Assembly (NCBI GenBank): GCA_947632515.1
Contig: CANRPO010000029.1
Span: 1 to 37,791, forward strand
Source: an uncultured Lachnospiraceae bacterium
Lineage (GTDB): Bacteria; Bacillota; Clostridia; Lachnospirales; Lachnospiraceae
DNA: 37,791 nucleotides
Direction of reading: 5' to 3'
Shown: positions 1-6,806 of the stretch, piece after piece
Layout: each line of letters opens with the position of its first letter
Numbering within the stretch: the stretch's first letter is position 1
Translations under genes and position numbers: made by a program
The notes under the pieces: generated by a model
What the model saw: only the letters and a program-made list of their open reading frames with translations
Databases searched by the model: none
What the model was told of the DNA's origin: nothing

Positions 1-9
1 CCGAAGGAT

Positions 10-681
10 TTACGCTTTTTCATCGAACCGATACCCCGTTCCCCGCAAAGTCACGATACACTTCCGATAGGGCCCCAGCTTGCTGCGAAGGAGCTTGATC
101 TGCCAATCCACCGTGCGGTCGTCGCCGTAATAGTCGTAGCCCCACACGTTGCTCAATATGTTCTCCCGCGTCAGGGCGATGCCTTTATTTTGTATGAGAT
201 AGACAAGCAGATCATACTCCTTTGCGGTTAGCTCCGTCTTTGCGCCGTCCACAAAGGCCTCATGGGAGAGCGTGTCCAGGCGCAACCCTTGTATCACGAT
301 TTCCTGTTTCGGTTTTCTTTCGATATGCCTTGCAAGAACCGCCTTGACCCGCGCCATCAGTTCCCGCGGGGAAAATGGCTTTACCATATAATCGTCGATG
401 CCCAGTTCAAAGCCCATCAGTTTGTCATACTCGGTGCCCAATGCGGACAGCATGATAATGGGCGTTTGTTTCTGTTGGCGTATCTCCTTGCAGGTGGTGA
501 ACCCGTCCATTTCCGGCATCATAATATCGAGGATGATCAGGTCATAATCGTTTTCACTGCATAAACGGACCGCTTTTTTGCCGTTGTCCGCCGTATCGAT
601 GGTGTGACCCTCATGCTCCGCAAAACGGGAAATCAGTTCTACAATATCCCTTTCGTCATCGACAGCCAATAGGTAAGCCAT
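10..681 (-). CDS. OmpR/PhoB-family two-component response regulator
   Basis: A 223-residue cytoplasmic transcription factor of the OmpR/PhoB class. The N-terminal receiver domain (about 1-115) has the acidic pair D8-D9, the phospho-acceptor D52 in LIILDIMMP and the conserved lysine in MVKPF. The C-terminal winged helix (about 125-223) contains LTAKEYDLL, the recognition helix region TVDWQIKLLRSKL and the terminal wing RGTGYRF. I chose the ATG at 681 because AGGAG lies 8 nt upstream; an in-frame start at 744 has no such site. The SYLTG-repeat gene lies 74 nt upstream in the same direction with no terminator between, so the two are probably co-transcribed. The cognate histidine kinase would be expected beyond the window edge. 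Family assignment is secure; the signal and regulon are unknown. Confidence 0.93.
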   Translation of the reverse strand: MAYLLAVDDERDIVELISRFAEHEGHTIDTADNGKKAVRLCSENDYDLIILDIMMPEMDGFTTCKEIRQQKQTPIIMLSALGTEYDKLMGFELGIDDYMVKPFSPRELMARVKAVLARHIERKPKQEIVIQGLRLDTLSHEAFVDGAKTELTAKEYDLLVYLIQNKGIALTRENILSNVWGYDYYGDDRTVDWQIKLLRSKLGPYRKCIVTLRGTGYRFDEKA

Positions 682-755
682 GATTTTTCTCCTATACAGC
701 ACAAAACGCAAACCGCCGCTTGGACGGTCTGCCATTTTGCGCATTTTGCATTTTG

Positions 756-1109
756 TTACTTATGATAGCTCGCGCCGCGCAGCTGCCCGGTCAGATAGCT
801 GTAACCAGTTTTATCCTCGGTGTCGTCCTCGTACAGAGAGCCGCGCAGCTGCCCGGTCACATAGCTGTAAGATGCCGCCGCCTCTTCGGAGTATGGAGTG
901 TCCGCAATACCGTTCTCCGCAAGGAAAGCGTTCTGCTCGTTCTCTGGCAGCTCGGCCGCCTGCGCGTACGTTTCGTTCCGTTCGGCGCTGCGCTGCCTTC
1001 CGGTCAGATAGCTGAATGCATCAGACTCGGCGGCAAATACGGTCATGCAGCCCACCGACAGTACAAGAGCCGCCGCCACAGCAGTTGTAACAATTGTTTT
1101 CTTCTTCAT
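756..1109 (-). CDS. Small secreted protein with three S-Y-[LV]-T-G repeats
   Basis: A 117-residue protein of no family I recognise. Residues 1-27 form a signal peptide: a Lys-rich start, a hydrophobic core, and VFAA before the mature chain. C21 follows L-S-V-G, which is not a good lipobox. The mature part is acidic and carries three copies of one motif: FSYLTGRQRS at 32-41, YSYVTGQLRG at 81-90 and YSYLTGQLRG at 103-112. At DNA level copies two and three agree at 29 of 30 bases (773-802 and 841-870), so that duplication is recent. The start has AAAGGTGG 8 nt upstream. It is the first gene of a probable operon with the response regulator downstream. The same core (SYLTGQ) occurs near the N-terminus of the DUF3048 lipoprotein at 12.2 kb. 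It could be a sensed ligand, a processed peptide or an envelope accessory protein; the sequence alone does not decide. Confidence 0.75.
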   Translation of the reverse strand: MKKKTIVTTAVAAALVLSVGCMTVFAAESDAFSYLTGRQRSAERNETYAQAAELPENEQNAFLAENGIADTPYSEEAAASYSYVTGQLRGSLYEDDTEDKTGYSYLTGQLRGASYHK

Positions 1110-1148
1110 GGCTTATACCACCTTTCATGATTCTGGCCTTTGCCAGTG

Positions 1149-1214
1149 ATTATAGGATAAACCATGTATGAGGAATGCGTGTGGCGGTTATTTGGAATCT
1201 GTGTGGAATATGCA
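1149..1214 (-). promoter_or_regulatory. Promoter with four 11-bp direct repeats, probable response-regulator operator
   Basis: On the minus strand a TATAAT box (plus 1149-1154) precedes the SYLTG gene, but no recognisable -35 box sits 17 nt upstream. Instead, plus-strand 1171-1214 divides into four consecutive 11-mers starting at 1171, 1182, 1193 and 1204: AGGAATGCGTG, TGGCGGTTATT, TGGAATCTGTG and TGGAATATGCA. Three of the four carry GGAAT in the same phase. OmpR-family regulators typically bind tandem direct repeats of 10-11 bp that overlap or replace the -35 region, so this fits activation by the co-encoded regulator. Binding is inferred. Confidence 0.55.
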
Positions 1215-1332
1215 AATGGCAAAACACATTCGATCAAATATAATTATACCATTTTTCTTTCCCAACAGCACTCGTTATTATAATGACAACACATGGGGCA
1301 GAGAGAAATCAACAATTTTTTTATAAAACCTA

Positions 1333-1361
1333 TTGACAACAGAAACAGGCGGCCTTATAAT
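1333..1361 (+). promoter_or_regulatory. Consensus sigma-A promoter of cysK
   Basis: TTGACA at 1333-1338 and TATAAT at 1356-1361 are separated by exactly 17 nt, a perfect housekeeping promoter. The 16 bases ending at the -35 box resemble those of the putative rRNA promoter near 37.6 kb (ATAAAACCT, then A or G, then TTGACA). The rest of the gap 1215-1332 is AT-rich with no recognisable gene. Confidence 0.85.
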
Positions 1362-1379
1362 CAGCAATATACAAAAACA

Positions 1380-1407
1380 TATAATTCCCATAGAACAACT
1401 AGGAAAT
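1380..1407 (+). promoter_or_regulatory. Possible operator in the cysK leader, shared with the DUF6465 promoter
   Basis: The 15-mer starting at 1380 (TATAATTCCCATAGA) differs by one base from the one at 5990-6004 in the DUF6465 promoter. Here it continues into CTAGGAAAT, forming an imperfect dyad of the shape ATTCC-N13-GGAAAT. Rrf2-family regulators such as CymR, which control cysteine synthesis genes in Firmicutes, bind dyads with TTCC/GGAA half-sites, so a cysteine-responsive operator is plausible. The identity of the factor is a guess. Confidence 0.4.
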
Positions 1408-1436
1408 AAAAACGGAGAAAACGGAGGACATGAGTT

Positions 1437-2375
1437 ATGAGCAAGATCAAAGAGAGCGCATTGGAACTGATCGGCGGGACACCGATCCTGAAACTGAATG
1501 GCTACAGCAAGAAGGCAGGCGTGACGGATGTTACGCTCCTTGCGAAACTGGAGTACCTGAATCCTGCGGGTTCCGTCAAGGACCGTATCGCGCTGGCGAT
1601 GATCGAGGACGCGGAGAAGAAGGGCCTTCTGAAGGAGGGCGCTACCATCATCGAGCCCACCAGCGGCAACACGGGAATCGGCCTTGCGGCAGTCGCTGCG
1701 GCGAAGGGATACAGGGCAATCCTGACACTGCCCGACACGATGAGCGTGGAGAGAAGGAATCTGTTGAAAGCATACGGCGCGGAGCTGGTGCTCACCGAGG
1801 GCGCGAAGGGCATGAAGGGCGCCATCGCCAAGGCGGAGGAGTTAAAGAACGAGATCGAGGGTTCCGTGATCCTGGGACAGTTCGTGAATCCGGCCAACCC
1901 CGCGGTGCACAAGGCGACGACCGGGCCTGAGATCTGGGATCAGACGGACGGCAAGGTAGACATCTTCGTTGCGGGCGTCGGCACGGGCGGCACGATCACG
2001 GGTGTGGGCGAATACCTGAAAGAGAAGAATCCGAATGTGAAGATTGTCGCGGTGGAACCGGCGACCAGCCCCGTGCTCTCGAAGGGCACGCCGGGCGCGC
2101 ACAAGATTCAGGGTATCGGCGCGGGATTTGTGCCGGAGGTATTGAATACGAAGATTTACGATGAGATCATTCCGATTGAGAATGAGGACGCGTTCGCGGA
2201 GGGCAAGGCATTCGCGGTCAGCGAGGGTATTCTCGTGGGAATTTCCTCGGGCGCTGCGCTGAAGGCGGCGACAATTCTTGCAAACAGACCCGAAAATAAG
2301 GGCAAGACTATCGTGGCGTTACTTCCCGACTCCGGAGACAGATACCTGTCCACACCGCTGTTTGGAGGGAATTAA
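1437..2375 (+). CDS. cysK: Cysteine synthase A (O-acetylserine sulfhydrylase)
   Basis: PLP enzyme that condenses O-acetylserine with sulfide to give cysteine in the cytoplasm. At 312 residues it has normal family length. The PLP lysine is K48 in NPAGSVKDR, the substrate loop is EPTSGNTG (73-80), and the phosphate-binding glycine loop is GVGTGGT near 180-186. The C-terminal [12 protein letters not shown] is typical of CysK. The ATG at 1437 has GGAGG 9 nt upstream; an overlapping ATG at 1431 is out of frame. It stands alone behind a consensus promoter and a possible operator. Its stop overlaps the stop of the convergent AEC permease by 4 bp, so there is no room for a terminator between them. 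Cystathionine beta-synthase-like paralogues share the fold, but the length and motifs favour CysK. Confidence 0.96.
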   Translation: MSKIKESALELIGGTPILKLNGYSKKAGVTDVTLLAKLEYLNPAGSVKDRIALAMIEDAEKKGLLKEGATIIEPTSGNTGIGLAAVAAAKGYRAILTLPDTMSVERRNLLKAYGAELVLTEGAKGMKGAIAKAEELKNEIEGSVILGQFVNPANPAVHKATTGPEIWDQTDGKVDIFVAGVGTGGTITGVGEYLKEKNPNVKIVAVEPATSPVLSKGTPGAHKIQGIGAGFVPEVLNTKIYDEIIPIENEDAFAEGKAFAVSEGILVGISSGAALKAATILANRPENKGKTIVALLPDSGDRYLSTPLFGGN

Positions 2376-3346
2376 AGGGAGAGCGCCAGACTCACCACAG
2401 GCAGCGTGACCAGGCTGAGTAGCGTGGAGAGGATGATACCCTGAGAGATTGTCTCCCCGTCCGCGTGGAACTGCTTGGAGAGCATCAGCGGCAGATTCCC
2501 GGCGGGCACCGCCAGCATCAGCGTCAGCGTGCCGACAAGCAGCGCGTTCTCAACGAAGGGACGCAGCAGCAGAATGCAGCCGATAGGAATCAGAACCTGA
2601 CGGAGCAGTACGAAAGCGTACAGTTTCGGATGGGAAAAGATGTCCTTAGGCTGCATTTGTGCTACGGAGATGCCGAGGACGAGCATGGACAGGAGCGTGG
2701 TGGACTGTCCCATATAGTTCAGCGTGGACGGCACGATGGAAGGCACGGGGAAATCGCCCACATAGAACAGGATGGTCGCCGCCGCCGAGATCGTTCCGGC
2801 GTTGATCAGTTTTTTCCACAGAGGCGTGTCACCCGGCATACCGTCCGCCGCCGCAATCTCTGCGCCGCCCGCTGCCGCCTGCCTCGCCGCGGCTTTTCGC
2901 AGCAGAGAGATGCCGAAGGTGTAGATCAGCACGTTGTAGATCAGGTTGTAGATGGATACGAAGATCAGGGATTCCGTGCCGAGCACCGCCGATGCCAGCG
3001 GGATTCCGATAAAGCCCACGTTGCCAAAGATCGTCAAAAGCTGGTAGGAGTAATGGTATTCGTTCGGCACACGCAGGATGCGCGGAATCAGAAAACTGCA
3101 CGCGATCAGCAGGGCGTATATGAGCAGAAAGAGGACAAGCGCATATCCCAGTTCCTTAAGGGACATTTTCGGGCCGTCGCTGAAAGCGGAACAGATTAAC
3201 AGCGCGGGGTTCGTCACATTGACGATCAGCCCTGACAGCTGTTTGGAAGACGCCTCGTTCAATATGTTTTGCCGGAATAAAATCATACCGACGCCGATCA
3301 GTATGAAGATCATGATCATCTGTTCTATGACAACTGCGATATTCAT
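2372..3346 (-). CDS. AEC (auxin efflux carrier) family permease
   Basis: A 324-residue integral membrane protein with about ten hydrophobic segments in two groups, separated by a hydrophilic stretch rich in Ala/Gly near the middle. This is the usual architecture of the bacterial AEC family, whose members export or exchange organic acids such as malate. Features typical of the family include the N-terminal [10 protein letters not shown] and the segment with [14 protein letters not shown] chose the ATG at 3346, with GGATGGG upstream; an upstream in-frame TTG at 3379 lacks a clear ribosome site. It is monocistronic and convergent with cysK. The substrate cannot be read from the sequence. Confidence 0.87.
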   Translation of the reverse strand: MNIAVVIEQMIMIFILIGVGMILFRQNILNEASSKQLSGLIVNVTNPALLICSAFSDGPKMSLKELGYALVLFLLIYALLIACSFLIPRILRVPNEYHYSYQLLTIFGNVGFIGIPLASAVLGTESLIFVSIYNLIYNVLIYTFGISLLRKAAARQAAAGGAEIAAADGMPGDTPLWKKLINAGTISAAATILFYVGDFPVPSIVPSTLNYMGQSTTLLSMLVLGISVAQMQPKDIFSHPKLYAFVLLRQVLIPIGCILLLRPFVENALLVGTLTLMLAVPAGNLPLMLSKQFHADGETISQGIILSTLLSLVTLPVVSLALSL

Positions 3347-3430
3347 GGCACTGTCCCATCCTTTATGTAGAATATCCAATACGGCCTTGCCGCCCTGTCC
3401 GCAGGAATTTCTGCGGTTGCAACACGGACT

Positions 3431-3439
3431 ATTCTATCA
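3431..3439 (-). promoter_or_regulatory. Candidate extended -10 promoter for the AEC permease
   Basis: On the minus strand TGATAGAAT gives an extended -10 (TGn plus TAGAAT), without an obvious -35 box. A 6-bp hairpin (CCGCAG/CTGCGG, plus 3399-3416) would lie in the 5' untranslated region. Confidence 0.3.
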
Positions 3440-3529
3440 CAGTTTATGCCAAATAAAAATACTTTCTGTATTTTCGCACATTCACCTTTTCACAAATTCA
3501 CAATTTTTCTTTCCATCAAAATCAGATAT

Positions 3530-3538
3530 TGCTATAAT
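3530..3538 (+). promoter_or_regulatory. Extended -10 promoter of the aminotransferase gene
   Basis: TGCTATAAT (TGn plus consensus TATAAT) has only a weak -35 match (TTTCCA at 3510-3515, 17-nt spacing). The leader it would produce (about 3545-3680) holds a short hairpin CTGC-AACG-GCAG but no riboswitch class that I recognise. Confidence 0.5.
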
Positions 3539-3680
3539 AGGACATGGCAGAGAGACTTTTTTCACAAAATCTTTTTCATGAAACTAAGAGAGTGTGAATA
3601 TCAGTTATCAAGGGTGAGAGCGGGGATCCGGTCTTGCTGCAACGGCAGATAATCATAAGAGAAAGGCAAGGTTTGATGTT

Positions 3681-4871
3681 ATGATCGTACAGAAGTATAA
3701 GGATATGCTGCAGGGGAAATCGGTGATCCGGCAGCTCTCGGAATTCGCCACGGCGAGAGGAAAGGAGATCGGCTATGAGAACGTGTTCGACTACAGTCTC
3801 GGCAATCCTTCCGTGCCCGCACCGCAAAAGTTCACGGACACGATGATCGATCTGCTGCAGCACAGGGATCCCATGGAGCTGCACGGTTACAGCCAGAGTC
3901 TTGGCATTCCGGCCGTGCGGGATAAGATCGCGGCGTCGTTAAACGAACGGTTCGGGATGTCATACACGGGCAGCCATATCTTTATGACGACGGGCGCTGC
4001 GGGGGCGATTGCACATGCGGTGCGCTGCGTCAGCGAACCGGGCGACGAGATTCTGACGTTTGCGCCCTATTTCCCGGAGTACGGGCCGTACATCAATCTG
4101 ACGGGCGCGGCGCTGAAGGTCGTCCCGGCCGACACGAAGAGCTTTCAGATCGATTTTGAGGCGTTCGAGGGGATGCTGACCGAGAAGGTGGCGGCGGTGC
4201 TGATCAACACGCCCAACAATCCCTCCGGCGTGGTATACTCCACAGAGACGATCCGCACGCTGGCGGAGATCATGACGAGGAAACAGGAGCAGTACGGACA
4301 CGATATTTTCCTGATCTCCGACGAGCCGTACAGGGAGATCGTGTTTGCGGGCGTAGATTCCCCTTACCCGTCGAAGTTTTATGACAATACGCTGTCCTGC
4401 TATTCCTTCTCAAAATCCCTGTCGCTGCCGGGGGAGCGTATCGGGTATGTGGCGGTGAACCCTGCCTGCACCGACGCGGAACTGATCAGCACGATGTGCA
4501 GCCAGATTTCCAGAGGCACCGGGCACAACTGTCCGCCTTCGATCATTCAGCTCGCCGTGGCGGAGGTTTTGGATCTCACCTCCGATCTGTCCGTCTACGA
4601 GACGAACAGGAACCTTCTATATCGGGAGCTGACCGATCTCGGATTCGAGTGCGTGGAGCCGGGCGGCACATTTTATATTTTCCCGAAAGCGTTGGAGGAG
4701 GATGCCGTCGCGTTCAGCGAGAAAGCGAAGAAGTACGATCTGATTCTGGTGCCCAGCGACACCTTCGGCGTAAAAGGCTACGTCCGTCTCGCCTACTGCA
4801 TCGACACGGAGAAGGTGGAGCGGTCGTTTGACGCGCTGAGAAAATTTGTAAAAAACGAATATCCGCGCTAG
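3681..4871 (+). CDS. PLP-dependent aminotransferase, class I/II (AspC-like)
   Basis: A 396-residue fold-type I aminotransferase. The PLP lysine is K245 in SFSKSLSLPGERIGY, followed by the arginine/glycine motif of the aspartate aminotransferase superfamily. The NTPNNPSGVVYS segment holds the cofactor-binding asparagine, and ISDEPYREI contains the aspartate that contacts the pyridine nitrogen and the stacking-region tyrosine. The C-terminal RLAYCID carries the substrate carboxylate arginine. The amino-acid substrate is undetermined; aspartate, alanine or aromatic donors are all possible. Ribosome site AAGG is weak and a 3-codon upstream ORF (3676-3684) overlaps the start. The gene stands alone behind an extended -10 promoter. 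The downstream leader RNA of uppP begins 3 nt after its stop. Confidence 0.9.
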   Translation: MIVQKYKDMLQGKSVIRQLSEFATARGKEIGYENVFDYSLGNPSVPAPQKFTDTMIDLLQHRDPMELHGYSQSLGIPAVRDKIAASLNERFGMSYTGSHIFMTTGAAGAIAHAVRCVSEPGDEILTFAPYFPEYGPYINLTGAALKVVPADTKSFQIDFEAFEGMLTEKVAAVLINTPNNPSGVVYSTETIRTLAEIMTRKQEQYGHDIFLISDEPYREIVFAGVDSPYPSKFYDNTLSCYSFSKSLSLPGERIGYVAVNPACTDAELISTMCSQISRGTGHNCPPSIIQLAVAEVLDLTSDLSVYETNRNLLYRELTDLGFECVEPGGTFYIFPKALEEDAVAFSEKAKKYDLILVPSDTFGVKGYVRLAYCIDTEKVERSFDALRKFVKNEYPR

Positions 4872-4873
4872 CA

Positions 4874-5001
4874 TTAAACCGTGCAAATCCAGAGGAGGAA
4901 GAAAACGGCTGCTTGCAGACGTTTTCTTAGGACGATGGATTTATAGGGCGCAAGCCCGTGACCGAGGAAATGCGCAGCATTTTCGAGGAGGCGCGGTTTA
5001 A
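4874..5001 (+). ncRNA. Structured multibranch leader RNA upstream of uppP
   Basis: This 128-nt interval folds by eye into a closed multibranch structure. P1 is 11 bp (4874-4884 with 4991-5001, one G-U). P2 is 6 bp (4885-4890 with 4937-4942). It carries an internal loop, then a 9-bp P3 (4899-4907 with 4920-4928) capped by CTG-CTTG-CAG. P4 is GGGC-GCAA-GCCC (4946-4957), a GNRA tetraloop. P5 is 8 bp with a triloop (4966-4973 with 4977-4984). Purine-rich joining segments (AGAGGAGG, GTGACCGA, GAGGAG) would be candidates for a binding core. It ends 43 nt before uppP. I match it to no known riboswitch class. No U-tract follows, so any control would act on translation or processing. A GTG start read inside it (4958) is not credible. 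Confidence 0.6.
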
Positions 5002-5044
5002 GCTGAATCATTTATATTTTTATATTATAGTAGAGGAAATGAGT

Positions 5045-5866
5045 ATGATAGAAATTTTAAAAGCAATTCTGTTCGGTATTGTCGAGGGCATCACCGAATG
5101 GCTCCCGATCAGCAGCACGGGACATATGATTCTGCTGAATGAGTTTGTCACCTTGGATGTTTCACCGGAGTTCTGGGAGATGTTTCTCGTGGTGATCCAG
5201 CTCGGCGCGATCCTGGCGGTGGTGCTCCTGTTCTGGAACAAGATCTTCCCCTTTCGGTTTCGGGAAAAACCCGTGATCCGTAAGGATATTTTCACACTCT
5301 GGTTTAAGATTCTGACGGCCTGTGTTCCGGCGGCGGTGATCGGGCTTGCGTTCGACGACGTGCTGGACGCGCTCTTTTATAATCCGTGGTGCGTCGCCAT
5401 TGCGCTGATCGTTTTCGGCGTCGCCTTTATCGTGATCGAGAACAGGAACAAAAATGCCTCGCCAAAGATCACGGAGTTGGGCGGCATCACTTATCAGACC
5501 GCGTTTATGATCGGCGTTTTCCAGCTGATCGCGGCGGTGTTTCCCGGCACGTCCCGTTCCGGCGCGACTATCGTGGGCGCGCTTATGATCGGCGTCTCCC
5601 GCACCGTGGCGGCGGAATTCACGTTCTTTCTGGCGATCCCCGTCATGCTGGGCGCGAGCCTTCTGAAACTCGTGAAGTTCGGTTTCGCATTTACCGGGGA
5701 GGAGACGGTGATCCTGCTCGCCGGCATGGCGACGGCTTTTATCGTGTCCGTGGCCGTCATCCGTTTCCTGATGGGCTATATCAGACGGCATGATTTCAAA
5801 GTTTTCGGCTGGTATCGGATTGTTCTGGGCGCGTTGGTGCTGTTGTATTTTGCGTTCTTTGCATGA
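5045..5866 (+). CDS. uppP: Undecaprenyl-diphosphate phosphatase
   Basis: Integral membrane enzyme that removes a phosphate from undecaprenyl diphosphate, recycling the lipid carrier for peptidoglycan and wall polymers; known for bacitracin resistance (BacA). The 273 residues match family length. The first signature EGITEWLPISSTGH (14-27) holds the catalytic glutamates and histidine. The second, PGTSRSG (167-173), holds the catalytic arginine R171. Eight or so hydrophobic segments surround them. I chose the ATG at 5045, with AGAGGA 7 nt upstream; the ATG at 5039 sits too close to that site. Upstream lies the structured RNA, suggesting post-transcriptional control, with a possible envelope or lipid-carrier signal as inference. 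Downstream is a 230-nt gap with the DUF6465 promoter. Confidence 0.95.
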   Translation: MIEILKAILFGIVEGITEWLPISSTGHMILLNEFVTLDVSPEFWEMFLVVIQLGAILAVVLLFWNKIFPFRFREKPVIRKDIFTLWFKILTACVPAAVIGLAFDDVLDALFYNPWCVAIALIVFGVAFIVIENRNKNASPKITELGGITYQTAFMIGVFQLIAAVFPGTSRSGATIVGALMIGVSRTVAAEFTFFLAIPVMLGASLLKLVKFGFAFTGEETVILLAGMATAFIVSVAVIRFLMGYIRRHDFKVFGWYRIVLGALVLLYFAFFA

Positions 5867-5966
5867 GCGCGGACCGCACGGAAGACAGTGGAAGATACGG
5901 CGCATTTTTGAGTCATTTCGTACAGAATACAGGGAAGAAAGGCAACTATTTGTTACAGATTGTTAG

Positions 5967-6004
5967 TTGACAGTACACCGCTATTGCGATAAAATTCCCA
6001 TAGA
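5967..6004 (+). promoter_or_regulatory. Promoter of the DUF6465 gene with the shared ATTCCCATAG element
   Basis: TTGACA (5967-5972), 17 nt, then TAAAAT (5990-5995). The -10 box is the start of a 15-mer that is 14/15 identical to one in the cysK leader. CTAGGGATT lies further downstream (6022-6030). The untranslated region also contains a direct repeat CCGGGTG-N4-CCGGGTG just before the ribosome site. Confidence 0.65.
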
Positions 6005-6094
6005 GTCCAAAAGTGCAGTGACTAGGGATTATGAAAAAGTGGCAAGGTAACGTAGGATGACCGGGTGAGTTCCGGGTGTGAAAGGAGAAACGTT

Positions 6095-6574
6095 ATGGCA
6101 GAGTCAAAGAAACCAGTAAGTGTGAAACCGGCGGCAAAGGCGGTAGCGGCTAAGGCGGCAGATACAAAGACGGAAGAAGTAAAGACAGCAGTGGCGGCAT
6201 CTGTAGCGGCTCCCAAGGAAGAGGTCAAGAAGGAAACGACGAGGAAGGCTCCTGCAAAGAAGGAGAAAGCCGAGAAGAAGACAACAGCTAAGAAAGCTCC
6301 CGCTAAGAAGACTGCGGCGGCTAAGAAGACAACGGCTAAGACAACGACGAGGGGAGCCGGCAGAAAAGCAGCGGTCAAAGAGACTTTGACACTGCAGTTT
6401 GCAGGCAAGGAGTACACCACGGAGGATCTTGTTAAGATCGCGAAGGATGTGTGGAAATATGACATGAAACAGAAGGTCGGCGATTTCAAGACCGTCGAGC
6501 TGTATGTAAAGCCGGAGGAGAACAGGGTATATTTCAAAGTCAACGGCGAAGTGACGGGCGATTTCGGAATCTAA
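6095..6574 (+). CDS. DUF6465 protein with Lys/Ala-rich histone-like tail
   Basis: A 159-residue protein in two parts. Residues 1-95 are low-complexity, built almost only from Lys, Ala, Thr, Glu and Pro, with repeated AKK, APAKK and AAKKTT units like the tails of histone H1-type proteins. Residues 96-159 form a compact conserved domain (TLQFAGKEYTTEDLVKIAKDVW through TGDFGI) that I match to DUF6465. There is no signal peptide or membrane segment, so a cytoplasmic, possibly nucleic-acid-binding role is likely; function is not established. The ATG at 6095 has AAGGAG 7 nt upstream, so the GTG at 6065 is rejected. It has its own promoter and terminator. Coding bias in the tail is AAG/GCG-rich. Confidence 0.8.
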   Translation: MAESKKPVSVKPAAKAVAAKAADTKTEEVKTAVAASVAAPKEEVKKETTRKAPAKKEKAEKKTTAKKAPAKKTAAAKKTTAKTTTRGAGRKAAVKETLTLQFAGKEYTTEDLVKIAKDVWKYDMKQKVGDFKTVELYVKPEENRVYFKVNGEVTGDFGI

Positions 6575-6628
6575 GGATCCGCGCGGGATATGGAAAGCGG
6601 TACATATCGCTTGGTTTGAGAAAGAAGG

Positions 6629-6669
6629 ACAGTCGGTTTGGGTGAAAATCCCGAATCGGCTGTTTTTTT
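6629..6669 (+). terminator. Intrinsic terminator of the DUF6465 gene
   Basis: A 14-bp stem with G-U pairs (6629-6642 with 6650-6663) and a 7-nt loop is followed by a run of seven T. It separates this gene from the heat-shock operon. Confidence 0.85.
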
Positions 6670-6720
6670 CTGCAAATAATAATCTTAATACTTTTTTTAT
6701 AATTTTTTTGCGGGGAAATG

Positions 6721-6749
6721 TTGACAAGGAAAATCTTACGTGATAACTT
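6721..6749 (+). promoter_or_regulatory. Promoter of the hrcA-grpE-dnaK-dnaJ operon
   Basis: TTGACA at 6721-6726, 17 nt, then TAACTT at 6744-6749 preceded by TGn (6741-6743), an extended -10. The CIRCE operator begins 14 nt downstream, overlapping the transcription start region. Confidence 0.7.
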
Positions 6750-6763
6750 ACTACTAGAAGATG

Positions 6764-6790
6764 TTAGCACTCTAAGCGGTCGAGTGCTAA
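6764..6790 (+). promoter_or_regulatory. CIRCE operator (HrcA binding site)
   Basis: The perfect inverted repeat TTAGCACTC-N9-GAGTGCTAA is the textbook CIRCE element. HrcA bound here represses the operon and releases on heat shock, when GroEL is titrated by unfolded protein. Its position just before hrcA implies autoregulation. Confidence 0.98.
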
Positions 6791-6806
6791 CAACAGGAGA
6801 AATGGT

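Noticed and set aside
3600..3660. Possible SAM-I-like riboswitch before the aminotransferase (TTATCAAG, later GCAACGG)
   Set aside because: Only scattered similarity; the conserved SAM-I core and the closing stem are missing, and the gene is not a clear methionine gene.
4958..5044. GTG start that would extend UppP by 29 residues
   Set aside because: It lies inside the paired leader RNA and the extra residues are hydrophilic. The ATG at 5045 has a proper ribosome site and gives the normal UppP length.
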